From the NCBI RefSeq assembly GCF_003205575.1, contig NZ_PYBW01000097.1:58372-122371 (forward strand): a DNA stretch of 64,000 nt. Direction: 5' to 3'. The notes beneath the pieces are model-generated. The model saw nothing but the letters and a program-made list of their open reading frames with translations, did no database searches and was not told the DNA's origin. The translations under genes and the position numbers were made by a program. Positions 15,865 to 24,579 of the stretch are shown here, one piece after another. Position 1 is the first letter of the stretch. Each line of letters begins with the position of its first letter. The DNA comes from Streptomyces tateyamensis (GTDB lineage Bacteria > Actinomycetota > Actinomycetes > Streptomycetales > Streptomycetaceae).

Positions 15865-17421
15865 TCAGCCGGTCTTCTTCAGCCGGTACACCACGGTGTC
15901 GCCGTAGGCGCCCACCGGCTCGTAGTGGGTGTCCAGCAGGTCCTCGATCTTGGGCACCAGGTACGGCTGGTAGGGCGCGTTGCCCGAGTCGTCCACCACG
16001 ATCTCGGGCAGCCCGTTGACCATCAGGTCCTGGTCGAAGGTCTGCCAGGCGTCGGCCACGCTGTACTGCTCGCCCACCGAGTCGGCGCTCTTGCCGCCGC
16101 TGAAGTTGGTCAGGAAGCCGGCCGTCAGGTAGCGCGAGGCGGGCTGGCGGTCGGAGAGCCAGTACAGCTCCGGGTGCATGCCCCAGACCAGCACCTTGTC
16201 CTTGGGGGTGCTGCGCTCGGCCACCGCGGTGGCCACCTGGGTGGTCTGGTCCAGCTGCTCCCCCGGCCAGGCCATCGCCAGCGCCCAGAAGGCGGTGGCG
16301 GCCACCGTGCTGTAGACCATCACCGGGCGCCAGCGCACCGCCGAGGCGGCCACCGCGCCCACCCCCAGCAGCACCAGCGGCGGCATCAGCTGCAGGTAGT
16401 AGTGGCCGAAGAAGTGGAACCCGGTGGCCACCGCGACCACCGAGGAGGCCAGCCAGACCCCCAGGTCGCCCACCGAGCCGCGCGACTCGCCGTGCACCGG
16501 CGCGGGCCGGCCGGTGCGGTAGCGCACCCAGAGCCGGTGGCCCAGCGGAAACAGGAAGCCGAGCCCGGCGGCGGCCAGGATCGCCGAGTTGCCCAGCGCC
16601 CGGCCGATCATCTGCAGCCAGTTGCCGCCCAGCGAGGCGTAGTCGCCGCTGCCGGTGACCACCCAGAACAGGAAGCCCTTGGGCTTGGTGAGGATCACCG
16701 CGACCAGCGCTATCGGCAGCGCGAAGCCGAAGGCCGTCTTGGCCAGCGCCGGCAGCCCGCGCACGCCGCGGTGCCGGGCGTCCTGCCAGAGCATCCAGAG
16801 CACCGGCAGCAGCACCGCGCCGCCGGTCTGCTTGGTCAGCGAGCAGACCGCCACCGCGATCCCGGCCGCCAGCCAGCGGCGCCGCTCGGCGTACCGGAAG
16901 GCGGCCACCATCGCGGGCAGCATGAAGACCTCGAAGGTGGCGGCCTGGGTGTCCTCGGGCGAGAGCCCGATGGAGAGCATCAGGTAGAGCGCACCGGCCG
17001 CGCCGCCCGCCCGGTTGCCCCAGCGGCCGCGCGCGATCGAGGCCAGCAGCACCGCGGTGACCAGGTGCGCCACGATCGCCAGGGTGCGCAGCGGCCAGAG
17101 CGAGAGCGAGCCGAAGATGGAGAAGCAGGCCTCGTAGAGCCAGGGCAGCAGCGGCGGCTTGCGGTCCACCACGGTGTCGTAGAGCACCCCGCCGTCGGCC
17201 AGCATCCGGGCCTGGGTGGCCAGGTAGCCCTCGTCGGGGCTCCACACCGGCCGCATGAAGGAGGGCACGTGGGTGGCGACGGCCAGCACCGCGAGCAGCG
17301 GGACCAGCCTGGTCCAGTAGCCGGTCCGCACCCGACCGGCCCAGGCGGCGGTCCACCGCCCGCCGGGCCGGGTGGCCGGGCGGGCGGTGGGCGGCACGGA
17401 GTTCGCGGTGTCGGTCGGCAC
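15865..17421 (-). CDS. Glycosyltransferase family 39-type membrane protein
   Basis: Integral membrane glycosyltransferase of the ArnT/PMT-like GT-C fold, expected to use a polyprenyl-phosphate sugar on the outer face of the membrane. I start it at GTG 17421, with GGTAGG 7 bases upstream; a TTG at 17430 would add three residues but lacks spacing. The first extracellular loop carries the acidic pair D63-E64 in WSPDEGYLATQ, the GT-C catalytic position, followed by DRKPPLLPWLYE. About ten helices follow, and the C-terminal soluble part (about 120 residues) ends the 518-residue protein. The acceptor is unknown; cell-envelope glycans or lipids are candidates. Confidence 0.87.
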   Translation of the reverse strand: MPTDTANSVPPTARPATRPGGRWTAAWAGRVRTGYWTRLVPLLAVLAVATHVPSFMRPVWSPDEGYLATQARMLADGGVLYDTVVDRKPPLLPWLYEACFSIFGSLSLWPLRTLAIVAHLVTAVLLASIARGRWGNRAGGAAGALYLMLSIGLSPEDTQAATFEVFMLPAMVAAFRYAERRRWLAAGIAVAVCSLTKQTGGAVLLPVLWMLWQDARHRGVRGLPALAKTAFGFALPIALVAVILTKPKGFLFWVVTGSGDYASLGGNWLQMIGRALGNSAILAAAGLGFLFPLGHRLWVRYRTGRPAPVHGESRGSVGDLGVWLASSVVAVATGFHFFGHYYLQLMPPLVLLGVGAVAASAVRWRPVMVYSTVAATAFWALAMAWPGEQLDQTTQVATAVAERSTPKDKVLVWGMHPELYWLSDRQPASRYLTAGFLTNFSGGKSADSVGEQYSVADAWQTFDQDLMVNGLPEIVVDDSGNAPYQPYLVPKIEDLLDTHYEPVGAYGDTVVYRLKKTG

Positions 17422-17484
17422 GTGGGACAACCTACCCGCCGTACCTGAGCGAAACGGTGGCGGAACCAGTCTTGGTTATGACTG

Positions 17485-19410
17485 TCACTTTGTCAGACCG
17501 CTGACCGCAGTGGTCTGGTCCAGTCGGGAGACCAGGGCGGTCACCTGGCGGGCGATGTCCGGACCGGTCAGTCCGATCTCGGCCAGGATCTCCTCGCGCT
17601 TGGCGTGGTCCAGGAACTCCTGCGGGATGCCGAAGTCGCGCACCGGCAGGTCCACCTCGGCGTCGCGCAGCGCCTGGGCCACCGCGGCGCCGACACCGCC
17701 GGCCCGGCCGTTGTCCTCGACCGTGACCACCACCCGGTGCTCGGCCGCCAGCGCGGGCAGCGCGGCGTCCACCGGCTTGACCCAGCGCGGGTCGACCACG
17801 GTGGTGCTGATCCCCTGGGCGTCCAGCAGCGCGGCCGCCTCCAGGCACATCGGCGCCAGCGCGCCGACCGAGACGATCAGCACGTCGGCCCGCCGCTCGC
17901 CCTCGGCCGGCGGGGCGGCCGAGCCGCGCAGCACGTCCATCCCACCGATCCGGCCGACGGCGGCGACCGCGGGGCCGACCGAGCCCTTGGAGTAGCGGAC
18001 CACCGTGGGGGCGTCCTCGACCTGCACGGCCTCGCGCAGCTGGGCCCGCAGCTGCTCGGCGTCGCGCGGGGCGGCCAGCCGCAGGCCGGGCACCACCTGC
18101 AGGATCGACATGTCCCACATGCCGTTGTGCGAGGCGCCGTCGGTGCCGGTGACGCCGGCCCGGTCCAGCACGAAGGTGACGCCGAGCCTGTGCAGCGCCA
18201 CGTCCATCAGCACCTGGTCGAACGCCCGGTTGAGGAACGTCGCGTAGACCGCGACCACCGGGTGCAGCCCGGCGGTGGCCAGGCCGGCCGCCGAGACCGC
18301 GGCGTGCTGCTCGGCGATGCCGACGTCGAAGGTGCGCTCCGGGAAGGCCTTGGCGAACGGCGCCAGGCCCACCGGGTGCAGCATCGCCGCGGTGATCGCC
18401 ACGATGTCCTTGCGCTCGCGGCCGAGCTCGACCATCTCCTCGCCGAAGACCGAGGTCCAGTCCTTGCCCGAGGTCTTCACCGGCAGGCCGGTGTCCGGGT
18501 GGATCACGCCGACCGCGTGGAAGCGGTCCTCCTCGTTGTTGAGCGCCGCGTGGTAGCCGCGGCCCTTCTCGGTGATGCAGTGCACGATCACCGGGCCGCC
18601 GAAGCCGCGCGCCTTGCGCAGTGCGGACTCCAGCGCGGCGATGTCGTGGCCGTCGATCGGGCCGAGGTACTTCAGGCCCAGGTCCTCGAACATGCCCTGC
18701 GGGGCGATGAAGTCCTTCAGGCCCTTCTTCGCGCCGTGCAGCGCGCCGGCCAGCGGCTGGCCGAGCACCGGGGTGCGCTGCAGCGCGTCCCGGCCCCAGG
18801 ACAGGAAGCGCTCGTAGCCCTGGGTGGTGCGCAGCGTGCTGAGGTGGTTGGCCAGGCCGCCGATGGTCGGCGAGTAGGAGCGCTCGTTGTCGTTGACCAC
18901 GATCACCACCGGGCGGTCCCTGCCCTCGGCGATGTTGTTCAGCGCCTCCCAGGCCATCCCGCCGGTCAGCGCGCCGTCGCCGGTGACCGCGACCACCGGG
19001 CAGTCCTGGTGGCCGAGCAGCTGGTTGGCCTTGGCGATGCCGTCGGCGTAGCCGAGCACGGTGGAGGCGTGCGAGTTCTCGATCACGTCGTGCTCGGACT
19101 CGGCCCGGGACGGGTAGCCGGACAGGCCGCCCTTCATCTTCAGCCGGGCGAAGTCCTGCCGGCCGGTGAGGAGCTTGTGCACGTAGGACTGGTGCCCGGT
19201 GTCGAAGAGGATCCGCTCGCGCGGGGAGTCGAACACCCGGTGCAGCGCGATGGTCAGCTCGACCACCCCGAGGTTGGGGCCCAGGTGCCCGCCGGTCTTG
19301 GCGACCTCCTCGATCAGGAAGGCGCGGATCTCCTCGGCCAGGGCCGGCAGCTGTGCCGGGGTCAGCCGGTCGAGATCGCGCGGTCCCCGGATGCGGGTCA
19401 GCAGGGGCAC
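17485..19410 (-). CDS. dxs: 1-deoxy-D-xylulose-5-phosphate synthase
   Basis: Dxs condenses pyruvate and glyceraldehyde-3-phosphate with thiamine diphosphate, the entry step of the MEP isoprenoid pathway. The start is GTG 19410 behind GAGGAGG, giving 641 residues; a longer frame to 19482 is not supported. The TPP/Mg site GDGALTGG is at 144-151, and the conserved FDTGHQSYVHKLLTGR and VTEKGRGY-type (ITEKGRGYHAA) segments precede the transketolase Pyr domain with FVLDRAGVTGTDGASHNG. The C-terminal domain ends at about 620. It stands alone on the minus strand, downstream of the xylFGH region, as in related genomes. Confidence 0.97.
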   Translation of the reverse strand: MPLLTRIRGPRDLDRLTPAQLPALAEEIRAFLIEEVAKTGGHLGPNLGVVELTIALHRVFDSPRERILFDTGHQSYVHKLLTGRQDFARLKMKGGLSGYPSRAESEHDVIENSHASTVLGYADGIAKANQLLGHQDCPVVAVTGDGALTGGMAWEALNNIAEGRDRPVVIVVNDNERSYSPTIGGLANHLSTLRTTQGYERFLSWGRDALQRTPVLGQPLAGALHGAKKGLKDFIAPQGMFEDLGLKYLGPIDGHDIAALESALRKARGFGGPVIVHCITEKGRGYHAALNNEEDRFHAVGVIHPDTGLPVKTSGKDWTSVFGEEMVELGRERKDIVAITAAMLHPVGLAPFAKAFPERTFDVGIAEQHAAVSAAGLATAGLHPVVAVYATFLNRAFDQVLMDVALHRLGVTFVLDRAGVTGTDGASHNGMWDMSILQVVPGLRLAAPRDAEQLRAQLREAVQVEDAPTVVRYSKGSVGPAVAAVGRIGGMDVLRGSAAPPAEGERRADVLIVSVGALAPMCLEAAALLDAQGISTTVVDPRWVKPVDAALPALAAEHRVVVTVEDNGRAGGVGAAVAQALRDAEVDLPVRDFGIPQEFLDHAKREEILAEIGLTGPDIARQVTALVSRLDQTTAVSGLTK

Positions 19411-19518
19411 CCGTTCCTCCTCGTTTCGGTACGTGTCCCGGCGGGCTGTCGGCCCACCCGGCTGGTCGAGTCTAATGTCCACCTCGCGGACGACTGGAGC
19501 CGGGAGGGGCGCACGAAG

Positions 19519-19555
19519 GCCCGGGACACGCCCCTGTGCGGGGCGTGTCCCGGGC
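19519..19555. terminator. Terminator after the xylFGH-type operon
   Basis: GCCCGGGACACGCCCC at 19519-19534 pairs perfectly with GGGGCGTGTCCCGGGC at 19540-19555 around TGTGC. It lies 22 bases beyond the permease stop on the minus strand. Confidence 0.8.
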
Positions 19556-19577
19556 TCCGTGGCAGTGGCGGGAAGGG

Positions 19578-20867
19578 TCAGCCGCGGCCGGCCGACTTCT
19601 GGGTCCGGCGGGAGACCGAGTCGAGCACCACGGCGGCCAGCAGCACCGCGCCGGTGATCATGTACTGGATCGACTGGCTGATGCCCTGCAGGTCCAGGCC
19701 GGTGACGATGGACTGGATCACCAGCATGCCCAGCAGCGCCGACCAGGTCTTGCCGCGGCCGCCGAACAGGCTGGTGCCGCCGATGACGGCCGCCGCGATC
19801 GAGTTCATCAGCACGTTGCCGCTGCCCAGCTGCTTGTCCGCGAAGCCCGCCTGGGAGGCGATGAACAGGCCGCCGACCGCGGCCAGCCCGGCCGAGATCA
19901 TGAAGACCGAGATCCGCACCCGGGCCACGTTGATGCCGGCCCGGCGGGCCGCCTCGACGCCGCCGCCGACCGCGAACACCTTGCGGCCGTAGGAGGTGCG
20001 GCGCAGCACGAAGTCGGTGACCACCACGACGCCGAGGAAGACCACCAGCGCCAGCGGCAGGCCGCGGTCCTGGTTCAGGGTGTAGGCGGCTCCGAAGGCC
20101 AGCACGGCCAGCAGCGCGGCGCGCAGCACGATCTCGCCGACCGGCTTGGCCAGCAGCCCGGCCTGACGGCGGCTCTTGGCACCCAGCAGTGCGGCGACCA
20201 GGTAGCCGACCACGCTGACCGCGGCCAGGCCGTAGGCGGCGGCGACCGATTCGAAGAAGTAGTTGTCCAGGTTGGCGATGAAGCCGCCCGGGATGTTGTT
20301 CAGGGTGCCGGTGTTGCCCATCACCCAGCCCTGCAGACCGCTCCAGGCGAGCAGGCCGGCCAGGGTCACCACGAAGGCGGGCACGCCGATCTTGGCGAAG
20401 AAGAAGCCGTGCAGCGCACCGATCGCCAGCGCCGCGGCCACGGCTATCAGCGCCGCCGCGTACTCGTTGACGCCGTGCTGGATGGAGAGCACCGCGGAGA
20501 CCGCGGCCGAGACGCCCGCCACCGAGCCGAGCGAGAGGTCGATCTCGCCGAGCAGCAGCACGAAGACGATGCCGACCGAGATCAGGCCGGGGCCGGCGAT
20601 GTACAGGGTGATGTTGGACAGGTTGCCGGCGGTGAGGAACTTGCCGGTGATGCCCTGGAAGATGGCGGCGATCAGGACCAGCCCGATCACCACCGGGAGC
20701 GAGCCGAGGTCGCCGCTGCGCAGCTTCCGCTTGAACTCGCCCAGGTAGCCGGTCAGGCCCTGCTCGCGGACCAGCAGTCGCGGGTCCACGGCCGGGATGG
20801 GTGCCGCGCTGTCGGGAATCTCGCTCACAGGACTGCCGTTCGTCTGGGTGCTGGCGTGCTTGCTCAC
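19578..20867 (-). CDS. xylH: Sugar ABC transporter permease (XylH-like)
   Basis: The start is GTG 20867, overlapping the stop of the ATPase gene as GTGA. The 429 residues hold a cytoplasmic N-terminus of about 50 residues and then roughly ten to eleven transmembrane segments. The BPD_transp_2 signature is present in FVLLLGEIDLSLGSVAGVSAA and GINVARVRISVFMISAGLAAVGG, and the end has GGRGKTWSALLGMLVIQSI. This topology belongs to the ribose/xylose importer class. It is the last gene of the importer operon, before a strong terminator. Xylose as substrate is inferred from the neighbours and the resemblance to the S. coelicolor locus. Confidence 0.92.
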   Translation of the reverse strand: MSKHASTQTNGSPVSEIPDSAAPIPAVDPRLLVREQGLTGYLGEFKRKLRSGDLGSLPVVIGLVLIAAIFQGITGKFLTAGNLSNITLYIAGPGLISVGIVFVLLLGEIDLSLGSVAGVSAAVSAVLSIQHGVNEYAAALIAVAAALAIGALHGFFFAKIGVPAFVVTLAGLLAWSGLQGWVMGNTGTLNNIPGGFIANLDNYFFESVAAAYGLAAVSVVGYLVAALLGAKSRRQAGLLAKPVGEIVLRAALLAVLAFGAAYTLNQDRGLPLALVVFLGVVVVTDFVLRRTSYGRKVFAVGGGVEAARRAGINVARVRISVFMISAGLAAVGGLFIASQAGFADKQLGSGNVLMNSIAAAVIGGTSLFGGRGKTWSALLGMLVIQSIVTGLDLQGISQSIQYMITGAVLLAAVVLDSVSRRTQKSAGRG

Positions 20868-21649
20868 TTGGTCCCCTCCGACACCCGGGCCTGACGGCGG
20901 GTCACCGCGTTGTCGGTGGCGCCGGTGATGGCCGAGATGATGGTCTCCTGGGTGGCGTCGGCCACCTTGAAGACGCCGTTGTTGCGGCCCAGGCGCAGTA
21001 CCGCGACCTCGTCCGCGACCGCGCGCACGTCGGCCATGTTGTGGCTGATCAGGATCACGCCGAGGCCGCGGTCGCGCAGCCGCTCGACCAGGTCGAGCAC
21101 CTGGGCGGTCTGCTCGACGCCCAGGGCGGCGGTCGGCTCGTCCAGGATGACGATCTTCGGGTCGCCGATCAGGGCGCGGGCGATCGCGACCACCTGGCGC
21201 TGGCCGCCGGAGAGCGAGGCCACCGGGATCCGCACGCTGGGGATCCGGATGGAGAGCGTGTCCAGCAGCTCCTTGGCCTTCTTCTCCATCGCCACCTCGT
21301 CGAGGCGGCCGCCGCGGATCAGCTCGCGGCCGAGGAAGAGGTTGGCGACCACGTCGAGGTTGTCGCAGAGCGCGAGGTCCTGGTAGACCGTCGCGACGCC
21401 GAGCGCCTGGGCGTCCTGAGGGCGGTTCAGGTGGACCCGGCGGCCCTCCCACTCGATGGTTCCCTCGTCGATCGGGTGCACGCCCGCGATCGTCTTGACC
21501 AGGGTGGACTTGCCGGCGCCGTTGTCGCCGACCAGGGCGACCACCGAGGAGGCGTGCACCTCCAGGTCGACACCGGTGAGCACCTGGACGGCGCCGAATC
21601 GCTTGGAGACTCCGCGCAACGCCAGTACGGGTGCGTCTGTCTGGGCCAT
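20864..21649 (-). CDS. xylG: Sugar ABC transporter ATP-binding protein (XylG-like, single domain)
   Basis: This 261-residue ATPase powers import by the neighbouring permease. Walker A GDNGAGKST is at 41-49, the LSGGQ signature at 146-150, and Walker B IVILDEP at 166-172, followed by the H-loop ISHNMADVRAVADEV. Classical XylG and RbsA proteins contain two ABC domains in about 500 residues; only one is present here, so the functional transporter probably contains a homodimer. The start ATG 21649 has GGAG upstream. It lies between the binding protein and permease genes, overlapping the latter by four bases. Confidence 0.94.
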   Translation of the reverse strand: MAQTDAPVLALRGVSKRFGAVQVLTGVDLEVHASSVVALVGDNGAGKSTLVKTIAGVHPIDEGTIEWEGRRVHLNRPQDAQALGVATVYQDLALCDNLDVVANLFLGRELIRGGRLDEVAMEKKAKELLDTLSIRIPSVRIPVASLSGGQRQVVAIARALIGDPKIVILDEPTAALGVEQTAQVLDLVERLRDRGLGVILISHNMADVRAVADEVAVLRLGRNNGVFKVADATQETIISAITGATDNAVTRRQARVSEGTK

Positions 21650-21762
21650 GGTTGTGGGCTCCGTGGGGAGTTGGAAGGGGCGGCTGATCGCGCGTGCACG
21701 CCCGGGACGTACGAAGGGACCGGCCGGGCCAGTGGTGGCGGCCCGGCCGGACAGGGTGCTGC

Positions 21763-22860
21763 TTACTGGATGCCGGCGGCCTTGCAGGCGTCGGCGTACT
21801 GGGCGGTGCAGATGTCGCTGGCCTTGTACAGGCCGTCCGCGATCACGGTGTCCTTGACGTTGGCCTTGGTGACCACGATCGGGGTGAGCAGCAGGGACGG
21901 GACCTTGGTGCCGTCGCTGTCGGTCATCGCGGTGGCGGTGCCGGTCACGTCGAGGCCGTGCAGCAGGTCGACGGCGATGGTGGCGGCGCCATCGGCCTCC
22001 GGCTTGTAGGCCTTGTAGATGGTGTAGGCCTGGTCGCCCGTCAGGATCCGCTGGATCGCGTCGGAGGCCGCGTCCTGGCCGCCGACCGGCATGTTGTTGA
22101 TGCCCTGGGCCTTGAGCGCGGTGATGATGGCCGCGGCCATGCCGTCGTTGGCGGAGTAGACGGCCTGGAAGCCGTTCTTGCCCAGCGAGGTGATGGCGGC
22201 ACCGATCTTCTGGCTCGCCACGGTCGGCTTCCACTCGCCGGACTGCTCGTAGGCGATCTTCGCGACTCCGGTGTCCAGCACCTTGTGGGCGCCGGCCTTG
22301 AACATGCCCGCGTTCGGGTCGGCGTCGTCACCGTTGATCATGACGATGTTGGCGCTCTTGGCGTTCGCGCCCAGCGCGTCGACCAGGGCCTGGCCCTGCA
22401 GCTCGCCGACCTTCTCGTTGTCGAAGGAGACGTAGCCGGCGACCGGGCCGGAGGCCAGGCGGTCGTACGCGACGACCTTGACGCCCTTCTTCTGGGCGTC
22501 CGTGACCCAGGCCGCGGTGCCCTTGGCGTTGACCGCGTCCAGCAGGATCACCTTGACGCCCTGCGAGACCAGGGTGTCGAACTGCTGCTTCTGGGTGGCC
22601 GCGTCACCGTTGGCGTTGTTGTACTTGACGGTGCAGTCGGGGCACAGCGCCTTGACCTTGGCCTCGATCAGCGGCTTGTCGAAGGACTCGTAGCGGACCG
22701 AGGAGGAGTTCTCCGGAAGCAGCAGGCCGACGGTCTTCGTGTCACCGGAGCTCGCGGAGTTCGAGGAGCTGCTGTTTCCGGCCTTGCCACAGGCGGCCAT
22801 GGTGAGAGCCATCGAGACCGCGGCAGTGCCGATGACAACGCGACGCATCATTGCGTTCAT
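21763..22860 (-). CDS. xylF: D-xylose-type sugar ABC transporter substrate-binding lipoprotein (XylF-like)
   Basis: The start is ATG 22860 with AGGGAGG upstream. Residues 1-24 are a lipoprotein signal peptide ending in the lipobox MAAC, followed by a Ser-rich linker. The mature domain is a type I periplasmic-binding (Peripla_BP_4) fold: KTVGLLLPENSSSVRYE, DGDAATQKQQFDTLVSQGVKVI-like region, GYVSFDNEKVGELQG and AVYSANDGMAAAIITALKAQG. Acidic and aromatic residues typical of XylF-type sugar pockets are present, but specificity cannot be read with certainty. It is the first gene of the importer operon. Confidence 0.93.
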   Translation of the reverse strand: MNAMMRRVVIGTAAVSMALTMAACGKAGNSSSSNSASSGDTKTVGLLLPENSSSVRYESFDKPLIEAKVKALCPDCTVKYNNANGDAATQKQQFDTLVSQGVKVILLDAVNAKGTAAWVTDAQKKGVKVVAYDRLASGPVAGYVSFDNEKVGELQGQALVDALGANAKSANIVMINGDDADPNAGMFKAGAHKVLDTGVAKIAYEQSGEWKPTVASQKIGAAITSLGKNGFQAVYSANDGMAAAIITALKAQGINNMPVGGQDAASDAIQRILTGDQAYTIYKAYKPEADGAATIAVDLLHGLDVTGTATAMTDSDGTKVPSLLLTPIVVTKANVKDTVIADGLYKASDICTAQYADACKAAGIQ

Positions 22861-22939
22861 GGGGGGGAGCCTCCCTGACAGAGCCGCAACATCGCGGCGA
22901 GGTGGAAGGGAGTCAACCTTCCACCTCGCATTGGCGTCA

Positions 22940-22999
22940 ACAAGTAAACCCAAGCCTTCTGAGATCCAAATGCTTTCGTTACCTTCCTGAAGGCTAAGC
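22940..22999. promoter_or_regulatory. Candidate control region of the xylFGH-type operon
   Basis: Upstream of xylF is an AT-richer stretch with nested inverted repeats: AGCCTTC at 22953-22959 against GAAGGCT at 22989-22995, and the compact palindrome CCTTC-CT-GAAGG at 22982-22993. These are candidate regulator sites. No firm promoter hexamers are visible. Confidence 0.35.
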
Positions 23000-23057
23000 C
23001 GAGACCTAACTGCGCAGACTCGTCACGCTTTGTCCCTCTTGGGAGGGAGGCGCACCG

Positions 23058-24260
23058 TCAGGAACGCGCTCCCATCGCCTGACTGGCATGTCCGATTGCT
23101 CCGGTTTCGCCCATCTCGCTCATTACCAGGGCCAGCGCGCCGAGCACCTCGGCCCGACCACCCAGCGTGCCCGGCACGATGGACAGCTGCCGGGCCGCGG
23201 ACGGGATCGCGTACCGCGCCACCGAGTCCCGGATCGGGGAAAGCACCAGCTCACCGGCCTCGGCGAGGTCGCCGCCTAGGATCACCCGGCGCGGGTTGAG
23301 CAGGTTGCACAGGGTGGCCACGCCGGTCCCGATCTGCCGCCCGGCGTCCGCGATCACCCGCCGACAGCCCAGGTCGCCCTGCTGGGCCAGCTGGACCACT
23401 GCGGACAACGTCAGCTCCCGGTCATGGCTAGCGTTCAAGAGGTTGAGCAGGTAGCGCGAACCGACGAAGGTCTCCAGGCAGCCCCGGTTGCCGCAGCGGC
23501 AGACCGGTCCGGCCTCGTCCAGCGTGATGTGCCCGATCTCGCCGGCCGTGCCGCCCGGCCCCCGGTAGATCTGCCCGTTGATGACCAGTCCCGAACCCAC
23601 ACCGCTGGCCACCTTGATGTAGGCCAGGTCGCCCAGCCCGCGCCCGGCGCCCCAGACCAGCTCGCCCAGTGCGCCCAGGTTGGCGTCGTTGTCGACGTAG
23701 ACCTCCATGCCCAGCCGCTGGGCCAGTTCGCGACCGGGCGCGATCCCGGTCCAGCCGGGCAGGATCGCGGTGGAGCCGAGCGCACCGGTCTCCACGTCGA
23801 TCGGTCCGGGCACGCCCAGGCCCACCCCGATCACCTTGTCGGAGCGGAAGCCGGCCTGCTCCAGCAGCCGCGCCACCATCGCCTCGGCCCGGGCGAAGCC
23901 CTGCTCGGCCGAGACGTCCACGTTCATCGGCTCGCTCTCCTCGGCCAGCACCCGGTGGGCCAGGTTGCCCACCGCCACCCGCAGGTGGGAGTGGCCGAAG
24001 TCGACCCCGACGACGATCCCGGCGTCGCCGCTGAGCGAGACGCTGCGGGCCCGGCGCCCGCCCGAGGAGGTGTCGGCCACCACCACCGTGCCGCTCTCCT
24101 TGAGCTCGCGCACGATGTTGGAGACGGTGGCCGCCGACAGGCCGGTGGTCCGGGCGATCTCGGCCTGGGTCAGCGAGCCCGCCATCCGCACCGCGCGCAG
24201 CACCCGTTCGAGGTTGGCGCGGTGCAGTGAGGACTGCGACCCCGGCGTGTCCATGGACAT
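23058..24260 (-). CDS. rok7B7: ROK-family transcriptional regulator (Rok7B7-like)
   Basis: The 400-residue protein starts at ATG 24260 behind GGAGG (a second ATG is two codons on). Residues 12-60 are a MarR-like helix-turn-helix, with LTQAEIARTTGLSAATVSNI around 30-49. The ROK sugar-kinase-like domain follows: VVGVDFGHSHLRVAVG, the sugar-binding EIGHITLDE and the zinc-site CRCGNRGCLETF. In S. coelicolor the regulator next to xylFGH (Rok7B7, SCO6008) controls xylose import and has wider effects on carbon control and antibiotics; this is an inference by position and family. It could autoregulate through the inverted repeat at 24342-24364. Confidence 0.9.
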   Translation of the reverse strand: MSMDTPGSQSSLHRANLERVLRAVRMAGSLTQAEIARTTGLSAATVSNIVRELKESGTVVVADTSSGGRRARSVSLSGDAGIVVGVDFGHSHLRVAVGNLAHRVLAEESEPMNVDVSAEQGFARAEAMVARLLEQAGFRSDKVIGVGLGVPGPIDVETGALGSTAILPGWTGIAPGRELAQRLGMEVYVDNDANLGALGELVWGAGRGLGDLAYIKVASGVGSGLVINGQIYRGPGGTAGEIGHITLDEAGPVCRCGNRGCLETFVGSRYLLNLLNASHDRELTLSAVVQLAQQGDLGCRRVIADAGRQIGTGVATLCNLLNPRRVILGGDLAEAGELVLSPIRDSVARYAIPSAARQLSIVPGTLGGRAEVLGALALVMSEMGETGAIGHASQAMGARS

Positions 24261-24579
24261 GAATTACCCTCCTCCGGGCACGGGAACCCGTGCGTTCCCG
24301 GCCCCCGCCGCACCCTTGCGGCAGAGCGTGCCGATACCAGAAGTTCACCTTCAACTTGTGAACTCTATGCCGAGCCGGTGTCCCCGCGCAGCCGCAGCGG
24401 GTCCGCGTCCGGCGCGCGCCCGGGTCGCCGAGCGTGCGGCCGGCCGGGGCGCCCCTTGCTCGGATCGGCGCACCGCACCCCTCTACGATGTCCCTTAATT
24501 CTCAGCCGCCCATCCGTTCACCGGTGCCCCGACGGCACCGGACGGGGGCGGCCCGGACCGGAAAATGACGGGGCATCAC
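24261..24579. promoter_or_regulatory. Divergent intergenic region between ROK and the propeller-protein gene
   Basis: Apart from the inverted repeat at 24342-24364 these 319 bases contain no gene that I can support. They should hold the promoters of both flanking genes. Confidence 0.4.
24342..24364. promoter_or_regulatory. Candidate operator upstream of the ROK gene
   Basis: AGTTCAC at 24342-24348 and GTGAACT at 24358-24364 form a perfect 7-bp inverted repeat around nine bases, and AAGTT/AACTT repeats lie inside. It is 82 bases upstream of the ROK start and also faces the divergent gene. Its symmetry and position suit a dimeric regulator such as the ROK protein. Confidence 0.5.

Noticed and set aside
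17411..17484. Candidate promoter of the glycosyltransferase gene
   Set aside because: No -35/-10 pair could be supported in the short gap to dxs; transcription could come from dxs read-through.
17509..17524. AGTGGTCTGGTCCAGT, a 13 of 16 match to the DasR (dre) site
   Set aside because: It lies inside the 3' end of dxs, codes for conserved residues there and is not upstream of a GlcNAc gene; a chance match is likely in GC-rich DNA.
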